NCBI RefSeq assembly: GCF_030052815.1
Contig: NC_079496.1
Location: 79,659,652-79,723,651, forward strand
Direction of reading: 5' to 3'
DNA: 64,000 bases
Origin: Hevea brasiliensis
Taxonomy: Eukaryota; Streptophyta; Magnoliopsida; Malpighiales; Euphorbiaceae
Part shown: piece after piece, positions 32,479 through 46,297 of the stretch
How the letters are laid out: each line of letters opens with the position of its first letter
How positions within the stretch are numbered: the stretch's first letter is position 1
Translations under genes and position numbers: made by a program
Notes under the pieces: model-generated
The model's input: the letters and a program-made list of their open reading frames with translations, nothing else
Told to the model about the DNA's origin: nothing
Database searches by the model: none

Positions 32479-32726
32479 CTTACCTTTGATGAAGCTTTTC
32501 CCAACTTCAATCTCTTCACTTTTTCTTCCTTTCTTTGCTTCTAATTTCTTAACCAAGTTCTAATATCAAAATTTAGTATTGGGAATTATGGGAATTATGA
32601 AGAAAATTTAGGGTTTTATGAGCTTCAAATATTCATCAATGGAGGATTTTTGAGAGAAATAGTGAGAGAGAGGGACGACTGGACATGGGGAGGAAGAAAG
32701 TGATTTTTTTTCTTTTTAATTTTGTC

Positions 32727-32781
<55 letters not shown>

Positions 32782-33403
32782 GTCCCCAAATTTTCATAAA
32801 TTAAAATTATAAATTAATCAGATCATGCTTACCTCACGTTTATGTCATAATTCCCTTAAAAATTTGAATTTCCATTTTCTTTTTCTTTTCTTACATACAC
32901 TTCTTTATATTTTTAATTCTTTTTCATAATTTTAATTTCCTATATTTTAATGGATATTTAGGTCAAAAGTCCTCTCTATGAGTGAATTGACCAAAATGCC
33001 CCTTATCGAGTCTGATTAATTTTTCTTAATAGTGCTTGGTTACTTCTGAATTCTTATTCATTTATTTGGACTTATTTTCTTCTCTTTTCTGTGGTTTTCC
33101 CATACCATTAGTTTCGCAATTATCCCTGGGCCTGGGGTGTCATAGGGTCCCACACGAATTTATGGTAGCAACTGAGCTCGTAGTCGCTTCCCGGTTTGAT
33201 CTCCCATCACTGTGATCTTGGCTCATTTAACCGATTAAGCTTTGCTTTTCTTATTTTCATTTCACCTTCATGTGATTTCTATTAATTTTTATTTATGGCT
33301 TTTCTAGATGACTTAGATATGTTTTAAACATCCTGACTGTTCAGGCAGACACTAGTCATCGAAACAGTAGAATGTATAGACTACTTAGTATTGGGGTATT
33401 ACA
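32479..33403 (-). mobile_element. H: 3' LTR fragment, minus strand
   Basis: Resembles the corresponding parts of the D and F LTRs and ends TTGGGGTATTACA at 33403, the mirror of TGTAATACCCC. The sequence just beyond is a reversed polypurine tract (GAGAGAGAGAAT), so this is the 3' LTR of a minus-strand element whose distal part was displaced by G. Confidence 0.72.
32731..32778. repeat. (TA)n microsatellite in H LTR
   Basis: About 24 uninterrupted TA repeats. Confidence 0.95.
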
Positions 33404-34861
33404 ATTCTCTCTCTCTTAAAAGAAATTTTGTCTCAAAATTTTACCTGGTATTAGTCTATGAATAGTTGTGGGTGCTGCCTCCTCATATCCTCCTCGCGCT
33501 CCCAAGTAGCCTCTTGGCCTGAATGATGATTCCACAGCACCTTGACCAGTGGTATTTACTTGTTCCTCAGCTACTTCACCTCATGTGCCAAGATCTCTAT
33601 AGGCTCTTCCTCATAAGTGAGGTTTGGATTCACCTCAATCTCTTTTATTGGTAGAACATGAGAGGGGTTTAATATGTACCTCCTCAACATAGATACATGG
33701 AAAACATTGTGAATCCTTTCTAACTCAGGAGGTAGTGCCAATCTATATGTCAAAGGATCCACTCTCTCCAGAACCTCATACGACCCGATGAAGTGAGGAC
33801 TCAATTTCCCCTTTCTACTAAATCTCATAATTTTCTTCCAAGGGGAAACCTTGAGGAACACCTTATTCTCCACAGCATACTCAATATCTCTTCTTTTTAA
33901 ATCAATGTAGGACTTTTGACGATCTGATGCAGCCTTGAGTCTGTCTCTGATAAGCTTAATCTTCTCCTCAGTTTGTTGCACTATTTCTGGGCCAATTAAT
34001 TTCCTTTCACCTACTTCATCCCAACACAAAGGAGTTTTGCACTTTCTGCCATACAAAGCTTCATAGGGAGGCATCCCAATACTTGAATGATAACTATTGT
34101 TGTAGGCAAATTCAATCAAGGGCAAGTGCGTGTCCCAACTTTCTTCAAACTCAATCACACAAGCCTGAAGCATGTCTTCCAAAATTTGGATTACTCTCTC
34201 AGACTAGCCATCTGTTTGTGGATGGAATGCAGTGCTTCAATCTAGTTCCTAGGGCTTTTTGAAGACTACCCCAGAATCTAGAAGTGAACCTTGGATCTCT
34301 ATATGACACAATAGATACTGGCACTCCATGAAGTCTCACTATCTCATCAATATACAGTTTAGCCAATTTGTCCAGGCTATAGTCCATCCTCATTGGCAGA
34401 AAGTGGGCGGACTTGGTCAATCTATCCACAATGACCCATACTGCATCATGATTCTTCTGTGTTCTAGGAAGTCCCACCACAAAATCCATGGTAATTCATT
34501 CCCATTTCCACTCAAGAATTGGCAGTGGCTGTAGCAAACCAGTTGGCACTTAGTGTTCTGCCTCTACTTGCTAACAAGTTAGGCATTTTGAGACATACTC
34601 TGTAATATCTTTCTTCATACCCATCCACTAATAGTGCTCCCTGACTGTTCTATACATTTTAGTCTCACCAGGGTGCATTGCAAAAGGTGAGTCATGTGCT
34701 TCCTTCAAGACGATTTGTCTCAATTCCACATCATTAGGAATGCACATTCTGTCCTGGCGTAATAGTAAGCCATCATTATTCACTGAAAACTTTGGTTTTC
34801 TGCCACCCCAAGCCTCTTATATTAACTTATGATACTTTTCATCATTTTGAGCTACTGCTTT
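33404..34861 (-). pseudogene. H integrase and chromodomain remnant
   Basis: On the minus strand, 34489-34199 encodes [40 protein letters not shown] and [12 protein letters not shown]; the second catalytic aspartate segment reads VSYRDPRF, so the first of its two Asp is Tyr. A frameshift follows, and 34182-33571 has EDMLQACVIEFEESWDTHLP, NNSYHSSIGMPPYEALYG, the GPY-like GSYEVLERVD and EEPIEILAHEVK. Then two codons that are CAG in family A are TAG and TAA, inside the chromodomain-like end. Upstream parts (34490-34861) match the zinc-binding region but have stops. RT, protease and gag are absent because element D begins at 34862. Confidence 0.85.
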
Positions 34862-34881
34862 TATGACACCTCTCACCCATC

Positions 34882-34886
34882 TACAG
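34882..34886. repeat. Target-site duplication TACAG, left of C
   Basis: TACAG directly precedes the first TG of C and recurs at 38515-38519 after its last CA. Confidence 0.9.
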
Positions 34887-35514
34887 TGTAACACCCCTAT
34901 ATTCGGTAGTGGGTTCTACTGTTTCGATGATCGGTGTCTTTCTGGACAGCTAGGATGCTTGGAATTACACTTAAATGTTAGTGAGGAGACATAAAATAAT
35001 GAAATACAATAGAGGAAAATACAAGAAAAAAAAAGAGCAATGAAATGTGATTAAGTTAAATGAGCCAAAAACCGTAGCGATGGGTGACCGCACCGGGAAG
35101 TTACGGCGAGGACCGTTAACTAGCCCTGGACTGCAGGGAACCTTAGGAAATATTTTTAAGAGTTAAATAAACATCTATTGTAGTATAGTTGACTAAGAAA
35201 ATGTCAAAGAAAATTTAATTAATTAGTACAAAGAAAAATGAAAAATCGAGAAACTGACAAAAATCAGTATTACCGAAAAATTAGAAATACAACCCGAGGA
35301 GGGGCATTTTAGTCAATTGACACCTAGAGTGGACTTTTGACCTAAATGTCCATGAAAAATTTATAGTGTTAAATTTTGAAAATGCCATGAAAAATGAAAT
35401 TTAAAAATGAAGTACAATTAAAAGAGAAATGGGGGATTAATTTACAAATATGGAAACTTGGATTATTAAATGTTTAATGTGAGTTAGTGGGGCACTAAGT
35501 GGAATTATATAAAC

Positions 35515-35523
35515 TATATAAAG
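35515..35523 (+). promoter_or_regulatory. C LTR TATA box (TATATAAAG)
   Basis: ACTATATAAAGACAG, about 630 bp into the LTR, close to the position of the TATA box in LTR1 (about 630 bp). Confidence 0.6.
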
Positions 35524-37840
35524 ACAGATTTTTCCACTAACACTTCATGAATCTTCTTCTTCCTCAAAAACTTCATTTGGCCAAATTTAACTTCCCCTAA
35601 GAAACCTCCATTGACGTCCCCAAACCAAGCTCCATGCATCCATTTTTCAAGCCATTTTTCACATAATTTCCTTCATTAAGTTTAGTCTACACAGCTTGGG
35701 AAGTGTTATGGCAGCAAAAAGAAGCAAGATTGGTGAGGTTTTAGCAAGCTCCAATAAGAGGTAAGTGCCCAATTTCTTCCCTTGCTTAATTAAAACTTGT
35801 GTTGAGGTTATGGGTTGTATTTTGGGTGAAGAAAATTGAAGAAATGGTTGAGTTATGGACTGTCCATTTTTGGCAGCTATGGGAGGTGAGTTGCTTGAGT
35901 TTTTCTTACATTAAATTGGTGGTAATTGATGGGAATTAGTATTGGTTGAGTCCATTTGAAGTGCTAGCAATTTAATCCTCTTGTATGTATGAATTATGAA
36001 TGTAAAGTGAGATTATATATTGAAATTGGGAAGCTTGATGTATATGAGCAATTGGGCAGCCTTATGATGTATGGTAGAGTATTTAAATTCATGAAATAAT
36101 TTACTGAATTATGGTACTAAGGATAGTAGTATGTGTATGTAATTATTGGTGGGAAATTAGATGTGTTAATGAGAGGTATTCATGTGTATGTATTGTTGAA
36201 GTTGGATATTGTGAAATGGAAGTGTAAATGGTGCATTGCCAATTGGTTATATTCTGCCCAAAGTTACTATAATGTAAACTAATGAATGGTTATGGTTAGT
36301 ACCAAATGCAGAATTAGGTTTGGTAAGTGAAGTATGGTTAGTTGAATGTGTGATTGGTTGATGCCTCAAAAATGAGTTAAGGGCAGTATGCAAATAAGCC
36401 TATAACCCTAAGTGTGTGACTCCAATTGGTATGAGTCCAATTGGAGGTGAAACTAGGCACAAAATGTGCTGACTTTCATGTTGAAAGCCTACCTAAATTC
36501 TATCCAAAAAGTGACATGAAAATTGACCAAATCAGGATTGGTGACATTGCAAACCTGAAAATTGACCATTTTAACAGCAGTCAGTATTTTGGCCATAACT
36601 CACTCAAAACAGGTCCAAATAACCTGAACTTTATACCATGGAAAGCTTAGACATAGAGCTACAACTCTTATGAAGACACCAAAGCCCAGAAATGACAATA
36701 AGCAAGTCAAAATGCTTGCACAAATTCAGGTATAAAAACTGCCAGAATCGGAAATGACCTAAAAATGACCTAAGTTTGCCATTTTAGTGCAATCTATCCA
36801 GCAATAGTAAAATGACCATAACTTAGTCTAGTAATCTCCAAATGACCTAAAATTTGTGGAAAAAGTTTACTGAGACATAGACCTACAAGTTTGTAATTCT
36901 GACCAGAGCTCGAAAACCGAGAGAACTAGGTCATCTGACTAGGTCAAAACAGCATACCAAAATCCGATAAATTGCAATACACTTGAAAATGAAATTGGTA
37001 ACATGTACCAACACTAAAGGACTATAAAATGTGACATATTGATAAAATTAAAATTTATTCCCCTAGAGTGCATGAAAGGTCAACATCTTAGGTTGACTAA
37101 TGAAAGCAATAGTACTAAATAAATTAATTATTGAACCTTATTGTTAGAAACAATTTGACTGAGTATTGAAACACTTTAAATTATGTGTTTCAGTTGAAAA
37201 GGATATTGAAAAGCATAAGGAACATTTAGTCAAGACCTAGAGGCGACTCAAACCAGGTCTGTGCATAATACTTTTTATATTCACTGCTTTTACCAGAAAA
37301 TTTATTTAGAGAAATAAGTTATGAATAATTTTCGATTGTTTTGGCTTTGGGAATTTTATTTAGAAATTATGGTGTTGCCTACTTTGCAAATGGAAATTTT
37401 AAGTTAAAATGTGATTTGTGGGTTGTATGAAATATTTAAATATTGTGATTTGGAATTGTTTTGATTCACCCTTGGCATGGCAATATTACTATGTTCCTCC
37501 TCCATTTATGGGGTGAGTATGACTATATTCCTCCCTCTTTGACTTGCTAGTCTGAGGTTAGTATGGATGAGTTCTCATTAGCTAGCTAGCCACCTCCCTC
37601 ATTGATTTCGATTAGTGGGGTGAGTATACCTTGTCGTGGTGTACAACACGGCATGTTCGGAAAATTTGTGTCATGACCTAAGTTGTGTTATTGATTGGCA
37701 ACATTGTGTTATTCAATTGTTTGATCAAATTTGTGTTATATGAGCTTTGAAAATTGTGACATAAAATTGTGAATCATTTGAATTGTGAATTATCAATAAA
37801 TATTTTATATACCGCATTTTTAAATTGTTATTGTGCACCA

Positions 37841-37859
37841 TTGAGTAAATTTTACTCAA
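37841..37859 (+). repeat. Stem-loop in C LTR
   Basis: TTGAGTAA, loop ATT, TTACTCAA, after GTGCACCA. It matches the stem-loop of family A in place, with two base pairs changed on both sides. Confidence 0.65.
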
Positions 37860-38514
37860 CAATAGCTTTTTCATTATTGTCGCAGGTAGACAGATAGATA
37901 AAGCAGCAGAGTAGGCTGCTTGTGACTTCGCATTGGGATTTTGCCGGGTATATTGAGTATACCACTTCCTCGTAAATATTATTGTAATGTATATGAACTA
38001 TATGTATATATTGTACTTAGTCTTGAGCAGTTGTAAAATAAAGTTATAAATTATTTTAGCCTGTAAAATGTTGTATTATACTTCTCTCATCTCAGTTTTT
38101 GAAATACTCATTTATTTTGCACTTTATCTTTGGAATTGCTAAAAATAATATTGAATTGAGTTTGAACTGTATTGAGGACGCTGATTTGAGTTGAGCCATA
38201 TTGGAGTTTGGGATTGAACAAATATATTGAAAGTGCTTTTTACAGGTTTTTGAAGAACTGTTTTGCTCCAAATACAGATGGCACTCTGCTGAAATTTTTA
38301 TAAAATTTGTAGCCATTTCAGACCTAATATGTGATTTAACTTCGATTAAAAAAATTTTAACATCTGTCAAAAGTACTCACCACTGTAAAAAGAAATAAGA
38401 AAATGTTTAAAATCCCTTGTAGTGTATTTAATGGGTTATCAGTAGACGAAGTTGGTAATTCATTAGGTATACTACGGGATCATGTTATGCCTTATGGAGG
38501 GGTAAGGTGTGACA

Positions 38515-39640
38515 TACAGTGTAGCCGAGCAAGGCATGTCACACTTGGTGTCGGAGCACCCTATCTTATCTTACTTTATCCCTTTAAAAATTTTGAACTT
38601 GTTATATTTTAAAATAAATTAAATTCATAGGAGAAACTGACAGAGTTTCTCCTATTTTATTACCAGTTGGCGTATTTTACTATTCACCTATTTAAAAATT
38701 TCAACAATAATTTTCAATAAAAATCTCAACCATATTTATCACAACCATCTCATCATTTCAAATATCATTATGTGTTTCAATTCCCTATTCATTTCCATAC
38801 AAATTCATTCATGCTCAATTCATATACAAAAATTCTCAATTTTCATTAATTTACGTGATTTACAAACTAATTACATAAATTCATAATTTATATGATAGAC
38901 AAATTAAATTACATATGAAAGAGCTAATTTATTAATTTACATCACATACATATTAAATACATTTTCATAACTAACATTACATAACAACATGATAACTATT
39001 TATAAAATACAAAATATATTAGTATGACCTATATGGGCCCTATCTACATGCATTGCTGAGGAGGTGATAACCTTGGAAACTTTGCAGATTTGGACTCCAA
39101 AATCCCAGTTTAATGTCCACTGGGCTTTGTCTTCAGTACCTACGCGAGGAAACAATCCATCGTACTAAGCATTTCTGCTTAGTGGTGCAATAATACAAGG
39201 AAATAATATACAAATAAAGATAAAAATAAAGCCTAATTCATGTAATAAAAAATTATTTTGATTTCATATATAATTTTATTATTAAATATGTTTTGTCATT
39301 CTTTGCATTCCTTGGAAGCGCTTATCTCTTAATTTTACAAAAATAATATATATATATTATACAAAATTAATTAGAATATTAAAACTTATATTCATAGTAT
39401 TATAGAAGATGCATTTGTAATATTTATTTAAGTTAAATTTATTTTACTAATCTTTTTATCACTTTATTTCACATTTTCTTATGTTTTAGATCATTTCATA
39501 ATAAATAAAATTGACACTGTGGTGTCTCGGGCCGTCATACCATGGGACGCAAAACGTCAACCACGTATGCAATCAATATAGATGACACAGGGCATCACAG
39601 TGCCTCGGGTCGTCATACCATGGGACATGAAAACGCAAAA
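38515..39640 (-). mobile_element. D 3' LTR, second piece
   Basis: Begins with the TACAG duplication, continues TGTAGCCGAGCAAGG and matches the D 5' LTR from 51665. Relative to that LTR it lacks a segment at about 39516, where AAATAAAATT joins GACACTGTGG. Its stem-loop is CTAAGCA, TTTC, TGCTTAG at 39165-39182. No gene seen. Confidence 0.75.
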
Positions 39641-42600
39641 TGTAACACTCCCCACCCATCTACAGTGTAGCCGAGCAAGGCATGTCACACTCGGTGCCGG
39701 AGCACCCTAACTTATCTAACTTTATTTCTTTAATCATTTTCAAGTTATTATCTTTTAATATCAATTATCTTTCTATGGAGAAACCAGCGGAGTTTCTCCT
39801 ATTTTATTATCGTTTGATGTGATTCACTATTCGCCTGTTTGAAATTCAACAATATTTTCAAAACAAAATCTTATCCATGCTAATCATAATTATCTCATCA
39901 ATCATTCTCATAATTCTCTCATATTTCAAATCTCATCCATATATTTCAATTTCACAATTATTTCCATACATTTCCATTCATACTCAATTCATATGTAAAA
40001 ATATTCAAATTACATAAATTTACACGATTTATAAACTAATTACACAAGTTCATAATTTACATAATGTACAAAATACATAAAATAACTTATATGGGCCCTA
40101 TCTACATGCATTGTTGAGGAGGTCACAACCTTATACACTTCTGTTACTTCTGCAGATCTAGACTCCTAAATCCCAGTCTGTGGTCTACTGGGTTCTCTGG
40201 CCAAATCTTCAGTACCTACACGTTGTAAATAGCGACGCGCTAAGCATAAAGCTTAGTGGCGCCAATAATACAAGAAAATATAATATACAAATAAAAATAA
40301 TAATTTATTAGTTATTGTGCTTATAAGAATAATAAATAATTTCTAAATTTTTGTTTTTGTCTAAGGCTAATTAAATCTTATGATATTAACTCTTCCTAGC
40401 ATGTTATTAATCGATCTCATAATGATTTTAAGCCTCATATATTTATTTATCTTTATTTTCTGACCCTTAAGAACATTTATTTTTATTGGAATCATTCTTG
40501 TTTATTAACTTAATATTTCATCAATTTGTTGCCTTTAAACTTAATTTAATTTTATTAATATTTTTCCATACAATAATTCATCCATACTCATATCATCATT
40601 TCAAAAATCATTATGTAATTCAAATCCTTCCTCATTAGTACAAATTCATTTATGCTTATTACATATATCAAAATTCTCAATTTCATTACATTTATACTTT
40701 TCCATGCCCAAGTAACCTATACAAATTGAGCGGACTAGATAAACGGGTAAACTAGTACTTGGTACTAGGTACCTCAGGCCGTCACACCATTGGTCACAAT
40801 ATGTCTCTCGGTGTGTAGACAGAATGGCTAATAAACCATAAAAGCAATAAGGTATAAAGCCAAGTATAACATCATAATCAGTATAGCTATAGGCTATCAT
40901 ATCACAGAATGGCATGAAGCCATACGCAGTACTACTATCAAAACCCTATTGGCATGCTAACCTATCCAAACCAATCACACTAGGCCTACTAGGGCATTTA
41001 ACACTTTTAATTTATGTAATTCTTTGAAATTGAAATTTTATGGCTACTATTCATTTCATTAGTCAACTAAAATGTTGAATTTTTCATAGACAATGGGTAT
41101 ATTGGTTTTAATATCACCAACATACCACATTTTGCATTCTAAAATTGTTTGCATTGGTTGCCAATTCCATTTCAAAGCTTAGGGTTGGTTATTTAAAATT
41201 TTCAGATTTCAAATACTTGGATTTCTGTTCCATTGGTCAATTTTTCAGTAAGAATTCGACAATATTGTCTTCATGAAAGTTGTTCCTTTATGTGTCTTCT
41301 TTAATTCCCTTTTTGAATCACTCCATTTGGAGTTTTCTAGCTCAAGATATGCCATTTTGAGTAAGGCTGGTCGGATTGGTATCTACCCAGAAATTCTGGG
41401 TAGAATACCATTCTGCCAGATTTAGTAGTTCAATTTTGGCCAATAATTTCATTTGGTTAAGTCTAGAGTTAGAGTTTGTGTTCAACATAAAGGTTGTTCT
41501 AAATTGTCTAAGCTTTTCATTGACATAAATTTCAGGTCAATTGGACCTTTCTACACTGAGTTATGACCAAATGAATAAACACTGTTCATTTGGTCATTTT
41601 CCAGGGATAACATATTGGTCACCCAGATTAGGTCAATTTTTAGGGCCACTTATTTTGGTTTTCTGGGATAGATTCCTTCATCAAAGTTGTTGCATTTTGT
41701 GTCTAGTTTAACCTTCAATTAGCCTTGCACCAATTGGAGTTACCTAGCTTGAGTTATAACCCCAAGAGTACACTGGACTCAAAGGGTCTAGAATGCACAC
41801 TTAAGGCAGTGCAATTCTTTACATTAGTTAATGTCACCAATCACTCCATTTTCGATTCAAACTACACCAAATGGTCACTAAATGACCATTATAACATAAT
41901 TTTGTGTTCAATTGCATCTACCTCCATATTTAATTTCAAACCCTAGCCCTAAAATTCCAAAGCTTCAAATTCTTGCACTAAACTCATAAATTAATGTTTT
42001 AAGTGATACAATCATATCAAGGGCAGCCTATTCACTCATTTAATCCAAAGAAAACATCAAAACCATATAAAGTCCATGGCTGCCGAAATTGGTGGAATTT
42101 ATTCATGCAAAACTTGTTTCAATTCTCTTAATTTCACCCTCATTTCATACTCCACATGATATATATACAAAGTTTTAAGGATGAATTAGCACTAACCTTT
42201 TTGAAACTAAACTTGAGCTTGTTATTCTTCAAGATTTCTCCTAGAACCATAATAATCATAATCAATTATAACTTCACTTTTTCAAATTAAATACCCAATA
42301 AAAATTTAACAGCATTTCCCCTTAAATTGGACTAAACTCCTATCATAAATCTCAAATCCACAAACCATTAATACCCAATCTAGCAACTTGTGCATTCAAA
42401 TTTATATATAATGATCTAACCGTCAGATAAATCCCAAATTTTAACCATATATTCAAGACATCCCTATACAATAACAGTAAAAATTTTAGCATCAAAACAT
42501 CACTATATCATGAGGTATCAAAATATTCATTCAACCCTTCAAAATCTGAATTTTTGCAGAAATCAGTCTTACTCAGACAGCTCATGCAAAACAATTTATA

Positions 42601-43667
42601 TCTCATAAACCACATGTCTAAAATTCACCAAATTTTAACACAACAGCCTAAACATCCCAAATATCATTTTTACCAAATTTCATAATTTTATAAGCATCCT
42701 AACTATTTATTTTTCTCATATTTCAGTAGCCAAAATTCAGAATTTAACTTGTAGACAGCCTGTATTCAAAAATATATTTCTCCAAATCCAACCGTTGAAC
42801 AATCACCAAATTTTAACCATAACTTCTACACATACATACCTCAAACATATCCAAAAATCAGTAGTACAAGTTATGCTAAACTCACCTAGACGGAAGAGAA
42901 ACATGCTGCCCCTGCTGAACCCATATTTCTGCTACTGTTCATCTCCTTCTCCTTCTTCCATTCTTTCTTTCTTTTCCTTTTCTCTCTTGATTCGGCTGAA
43001 TGGGGAAAATAAAGCAGATTTATTTTTCATTTTTATCTCATTTTTATTTAGTTTTTATCCCTTTTAAGAGACTTGTCCATTTCCCATTGGTTAGCAATTT
43101 TAATTACCTCATGCATGATGTCATTAATCTACTTATATTTCATTTTTCTTTTTCATTTATTTCTACTCATTTTCAATTTAATTTTTAGCAATATTTATTC
43201 ATATTTTATTTCATAATAATTATTTACTTAACTGGACAAGTCGGCCAAAAATAATCTCTGAAGACGAAATGATCAAAATGCCCTCCGTTTGGCTTATTGA
43301 GCCAAAATCGTTTGTACTCATCGAAAAATTTTTTTAAGCCTTTTCTTGGAATTCTAATGCCATAGAAACCTCAATGACTCTTCTCTGGAGTCTCAAAAAT
43401 TATTTCATGAATTTTCTCCTGAGTTTAGGGCTTCTAGCTGCGAAGACTGCAACTTCCCATTGAGTTACCCATCGCTAGGGCATCGGCTCATTTAACTTGC
43501 TTGTATTTTATTTTTAAAATTTTTCCTTAATTATTATTATTATTATTTGAGTTAATTATGGCTCCTCACTTCAGTCTAAATATTTTTCCAGACATTCTAG
43601 CTGTCCGGACCGACACCGATCACCGAAACAGTAGAATGTACGAAATTGCTACAGTGAGGGTGTTACA
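39641..43667 (-). mobile_element. E: solo LTR, minus strand
   Basis: About 4.03 kb, reading TGTAACACTCC at the left and GTGAGGGTGTTACA at the right, flanked by CAAAA (39636-39640 and 43668-43672). The right end mirrors the TGTAACACCC start, so the LTR is on the minus strand. It contains a variant of the stem-loop (40240-40256) and an inverted repeat around ACCAAATGAATAAACACTG (about 41571). No internal region or gene. Confidence 0.88.
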
Positions 43668-46297
43668 CAAAACGTCAACCACGTATGCAATCAATATGGC
43701 TAAAAAGTCATGGTAATAAATAATCAGGCATACAAGCCATGAATGTAGGTATAAAGCCATAAATACAGGTATAAAGCCTTATGCAGTACTGCTCAAACAA
43801 TCCCCTAATGCCAATCTATCCAATCTGACATACGTGTCTAGGCAATACATGGGCACATTTTAATAGTTCATATGTTTTATTATCTCATTATATTTTCTAT
43901 TTATATTTTATAGTATTTTAATTCTAGTTATGATGGAAGCATAATTTCCAAATTACATTTCTACATAATTTATATATTCATTATATGATATATATTGATT
44001 ACAATTCACATCAATTATTTTCACATACCATTATACTTAAAACATTTTTCCTTTCTCTCATGATGAGAACTAATGTCCCATTCACACATTCATGTGATTC
44101 ATTTATTCATTACAATATTTATATGAATTCATAATTCAAGAAGTATTTTACTTACTAAGTATTTATGATTCACTTTAATTCCTCTCATGTACCATTTATT
44201 GTATAAGGTGTTATTATCTTATTTGTAATAGAAATATAAGTCCTAATGTTAACTTCATCTCATTTATACTTAATAATCCATTTAGGTTAATTTTATTTCA
44301 TATTTCAAGTTGTATTACTTATGTCCTATGAGTTCTACTAGTGATGGGAATACAAATCCCAGCTACCTATTCACATAACTTAAGTGTTCATTAAGTCATT
44401 TAGGTGAATTACTATTCCTATTCCAAGTAATCCATGAACATTTCATGGATTTCAAATTTCATACCTTAATTTCTTCTAGTAATTTAGTTCTTACATTTAT
44501 GTCATTGTATTTACTATTCACATTACTATTCATACAAATTTAGACTATTTAATAAATAATAGGATTACAAATTCTAATTTCATAATAATACCACATTTTG
44601 GGTTTTAAATTTGTTGGCATTAGTTGCCAATTACAATTCAAGGCTCCTTAGGATTATTTCCAAATTTTTAGATTTTGTCACCTATGTTTACTATTCCATT
44701 GGACCATTCTACAGTGGGATTTTGGCTAACCTTATTCACCAAAGTTGTTCCTTAATGTCTCCACTTTAATTTCCTTTTTGAATCACTCCATTTGGAGTTT
44801 TGTAGATTAAGTTATGATCAAATTACCATAACTGGCCAGATTGGTCATTGTCTAAAATTTCTGGGCAATTTTGGTTCTCGTAGTTTTGGTGAGCTAAATT
44901 TAGTTAGCAATTTGATTAGGTTGTAGTCAGAATTTGGGTTTCTGTTCTTCATGAAAGTTGTTCTATTATGTATAAGCTTTCCATGGATTCAGAATTAGGT
45001 CATTTGGACCTCTCTACACAAAGTTATATCCATTTGAATAATCACTGTTCATCTGATCATTTTTCTAGGTCTAGATTTTGGTTTTTCAGATTTAGGCAAT
45101 TTTTAGGTCACTTTAAGTTGGTTTTCTAGGCAGGGTCCCTCCATAAAAAATGTGGCATTATGTCCCTAGTTTCACCTCCAATTGGCCTTACACCAATTGA
45201 AGTTACACAATTCAACTTATGGCTTCCCAAACTCATTGGACTCAAGGTCCAGAATTTCATTTAAAAAAGCAACTCACCCAATCCACAATTCATTGCCACA
45301 ATTAACTTCATTTTAAGGTCATACCATATCAAATGGTCACTAATTGACCATTAGGACTCCAATTAAACATCAAAGCATAAAATCCCCAATTTATTCACAA
45401 AACCCTAACCCTCACAATCCCTAATTGCATACTACACATGCAATTCCACATATAAATCTTATATGTCATCTTACCTAAGTTAGGATTCAAATTTAAATTC
45501 AATTAAACACCTTAATTCCTTTTCCTACCATGGCTGGCCAAAATTTCACTTCCTCATACACACTTCTTTTTCAACATTTCTCACATAATTTCAACTCAAT
45601 TCATCTTAAATTTAAGAATTTAAGAAGAGAAAACACGATTAAGCACTAACCTTGAATTGATGAATTTCCCCACTAGTTAAACCTTCACTTCTCCTCTTCT
45701 TTTTGCTTCCAAAGTGCTAAGCAAGGTTAAAAATAAAGTTTTGTGTTGGGATTTATGGAAATTAAGGTGAAAACCTAAGGAAAATTGAGCTTAAAGAAAG
45801 AAAAATGGTGGCTTCCTCTCAAAGCATGGTTCGGCCATCATGGATAGAGGAAGAAGATGAGTGATTTCTTTTGGTTTATTTAATTTCTTTTACCTTTTAT
45901 ACTTGTGCTTATCTTATGTTAATTGGTGAAAAATTTTAGTGGCATCATTATTGCATAATGCTTATGTAAAAATTCTAATTTAGTTTCATTTAGTTTTTTT
46001 TTTCTTTTTCTTCTTTCTTTTATCATTTTTAATTAAATTTTTAGCAATATTTATTCATATTTTAGGTCATATTCCTCACTTACTTAAATGGACAAGTTGG
46101 TCAAAAATCATCTTTGAAAGTGAAATGACTAAAAGGCCCTTCATTTTGTTTACTGAGCTAAAATTATCTGTACCGATTTACATAATTTTTCTTATATTTT
46201 TTTGACATTCTATTGTCATCAAAACCTCAGTAATCCTTCACTCGAGTCCCAAATAATTATTTCTCAGGGTTCCCTATGGGTCTAGGGTCGGCAACTA
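43668..46297 (-). mobile_element. D 3' LTR, third piece
   Basis: Resumes with CGTCAACCACGTATGCAATC after the CAAAA duplication and matches the D 5' LTR from about 53365 onward to its interruption. Stops at GGCAACTA before F. No gene seen; AT-rich throughout. Confidence 0.75.

Larger units (their letters stand above)
34887..38514 (+). mobile_element. C: solo LTR of a Tekay-like element
   Basis: About 3.63 kb, from TGTAACACCCC to GTGTGACA, with TACAG on both sides. It is related to LTR1-3, sharing the ends, the TTAGCTAGCTAGCCACCTCCCT block (about 37580) and the stem-loop, but clearly diverged, so it is a different subfamily. No internal region is present. The short open frames are not meaningful. 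Confidence 0.9.

Noticed and set aside
32731..32778. (TA)n tract as a TATA promoter or matrix attachment region
   Set aside because: A plain microsatellite; nothing nearby supports promoter or attachment function.
40646..40915. Minus-strand 89-codon ORF in LTR E
   Set aside because: AT-rich chance frame inside a solo LTR, without a counterpart in the related D or F LTRs.
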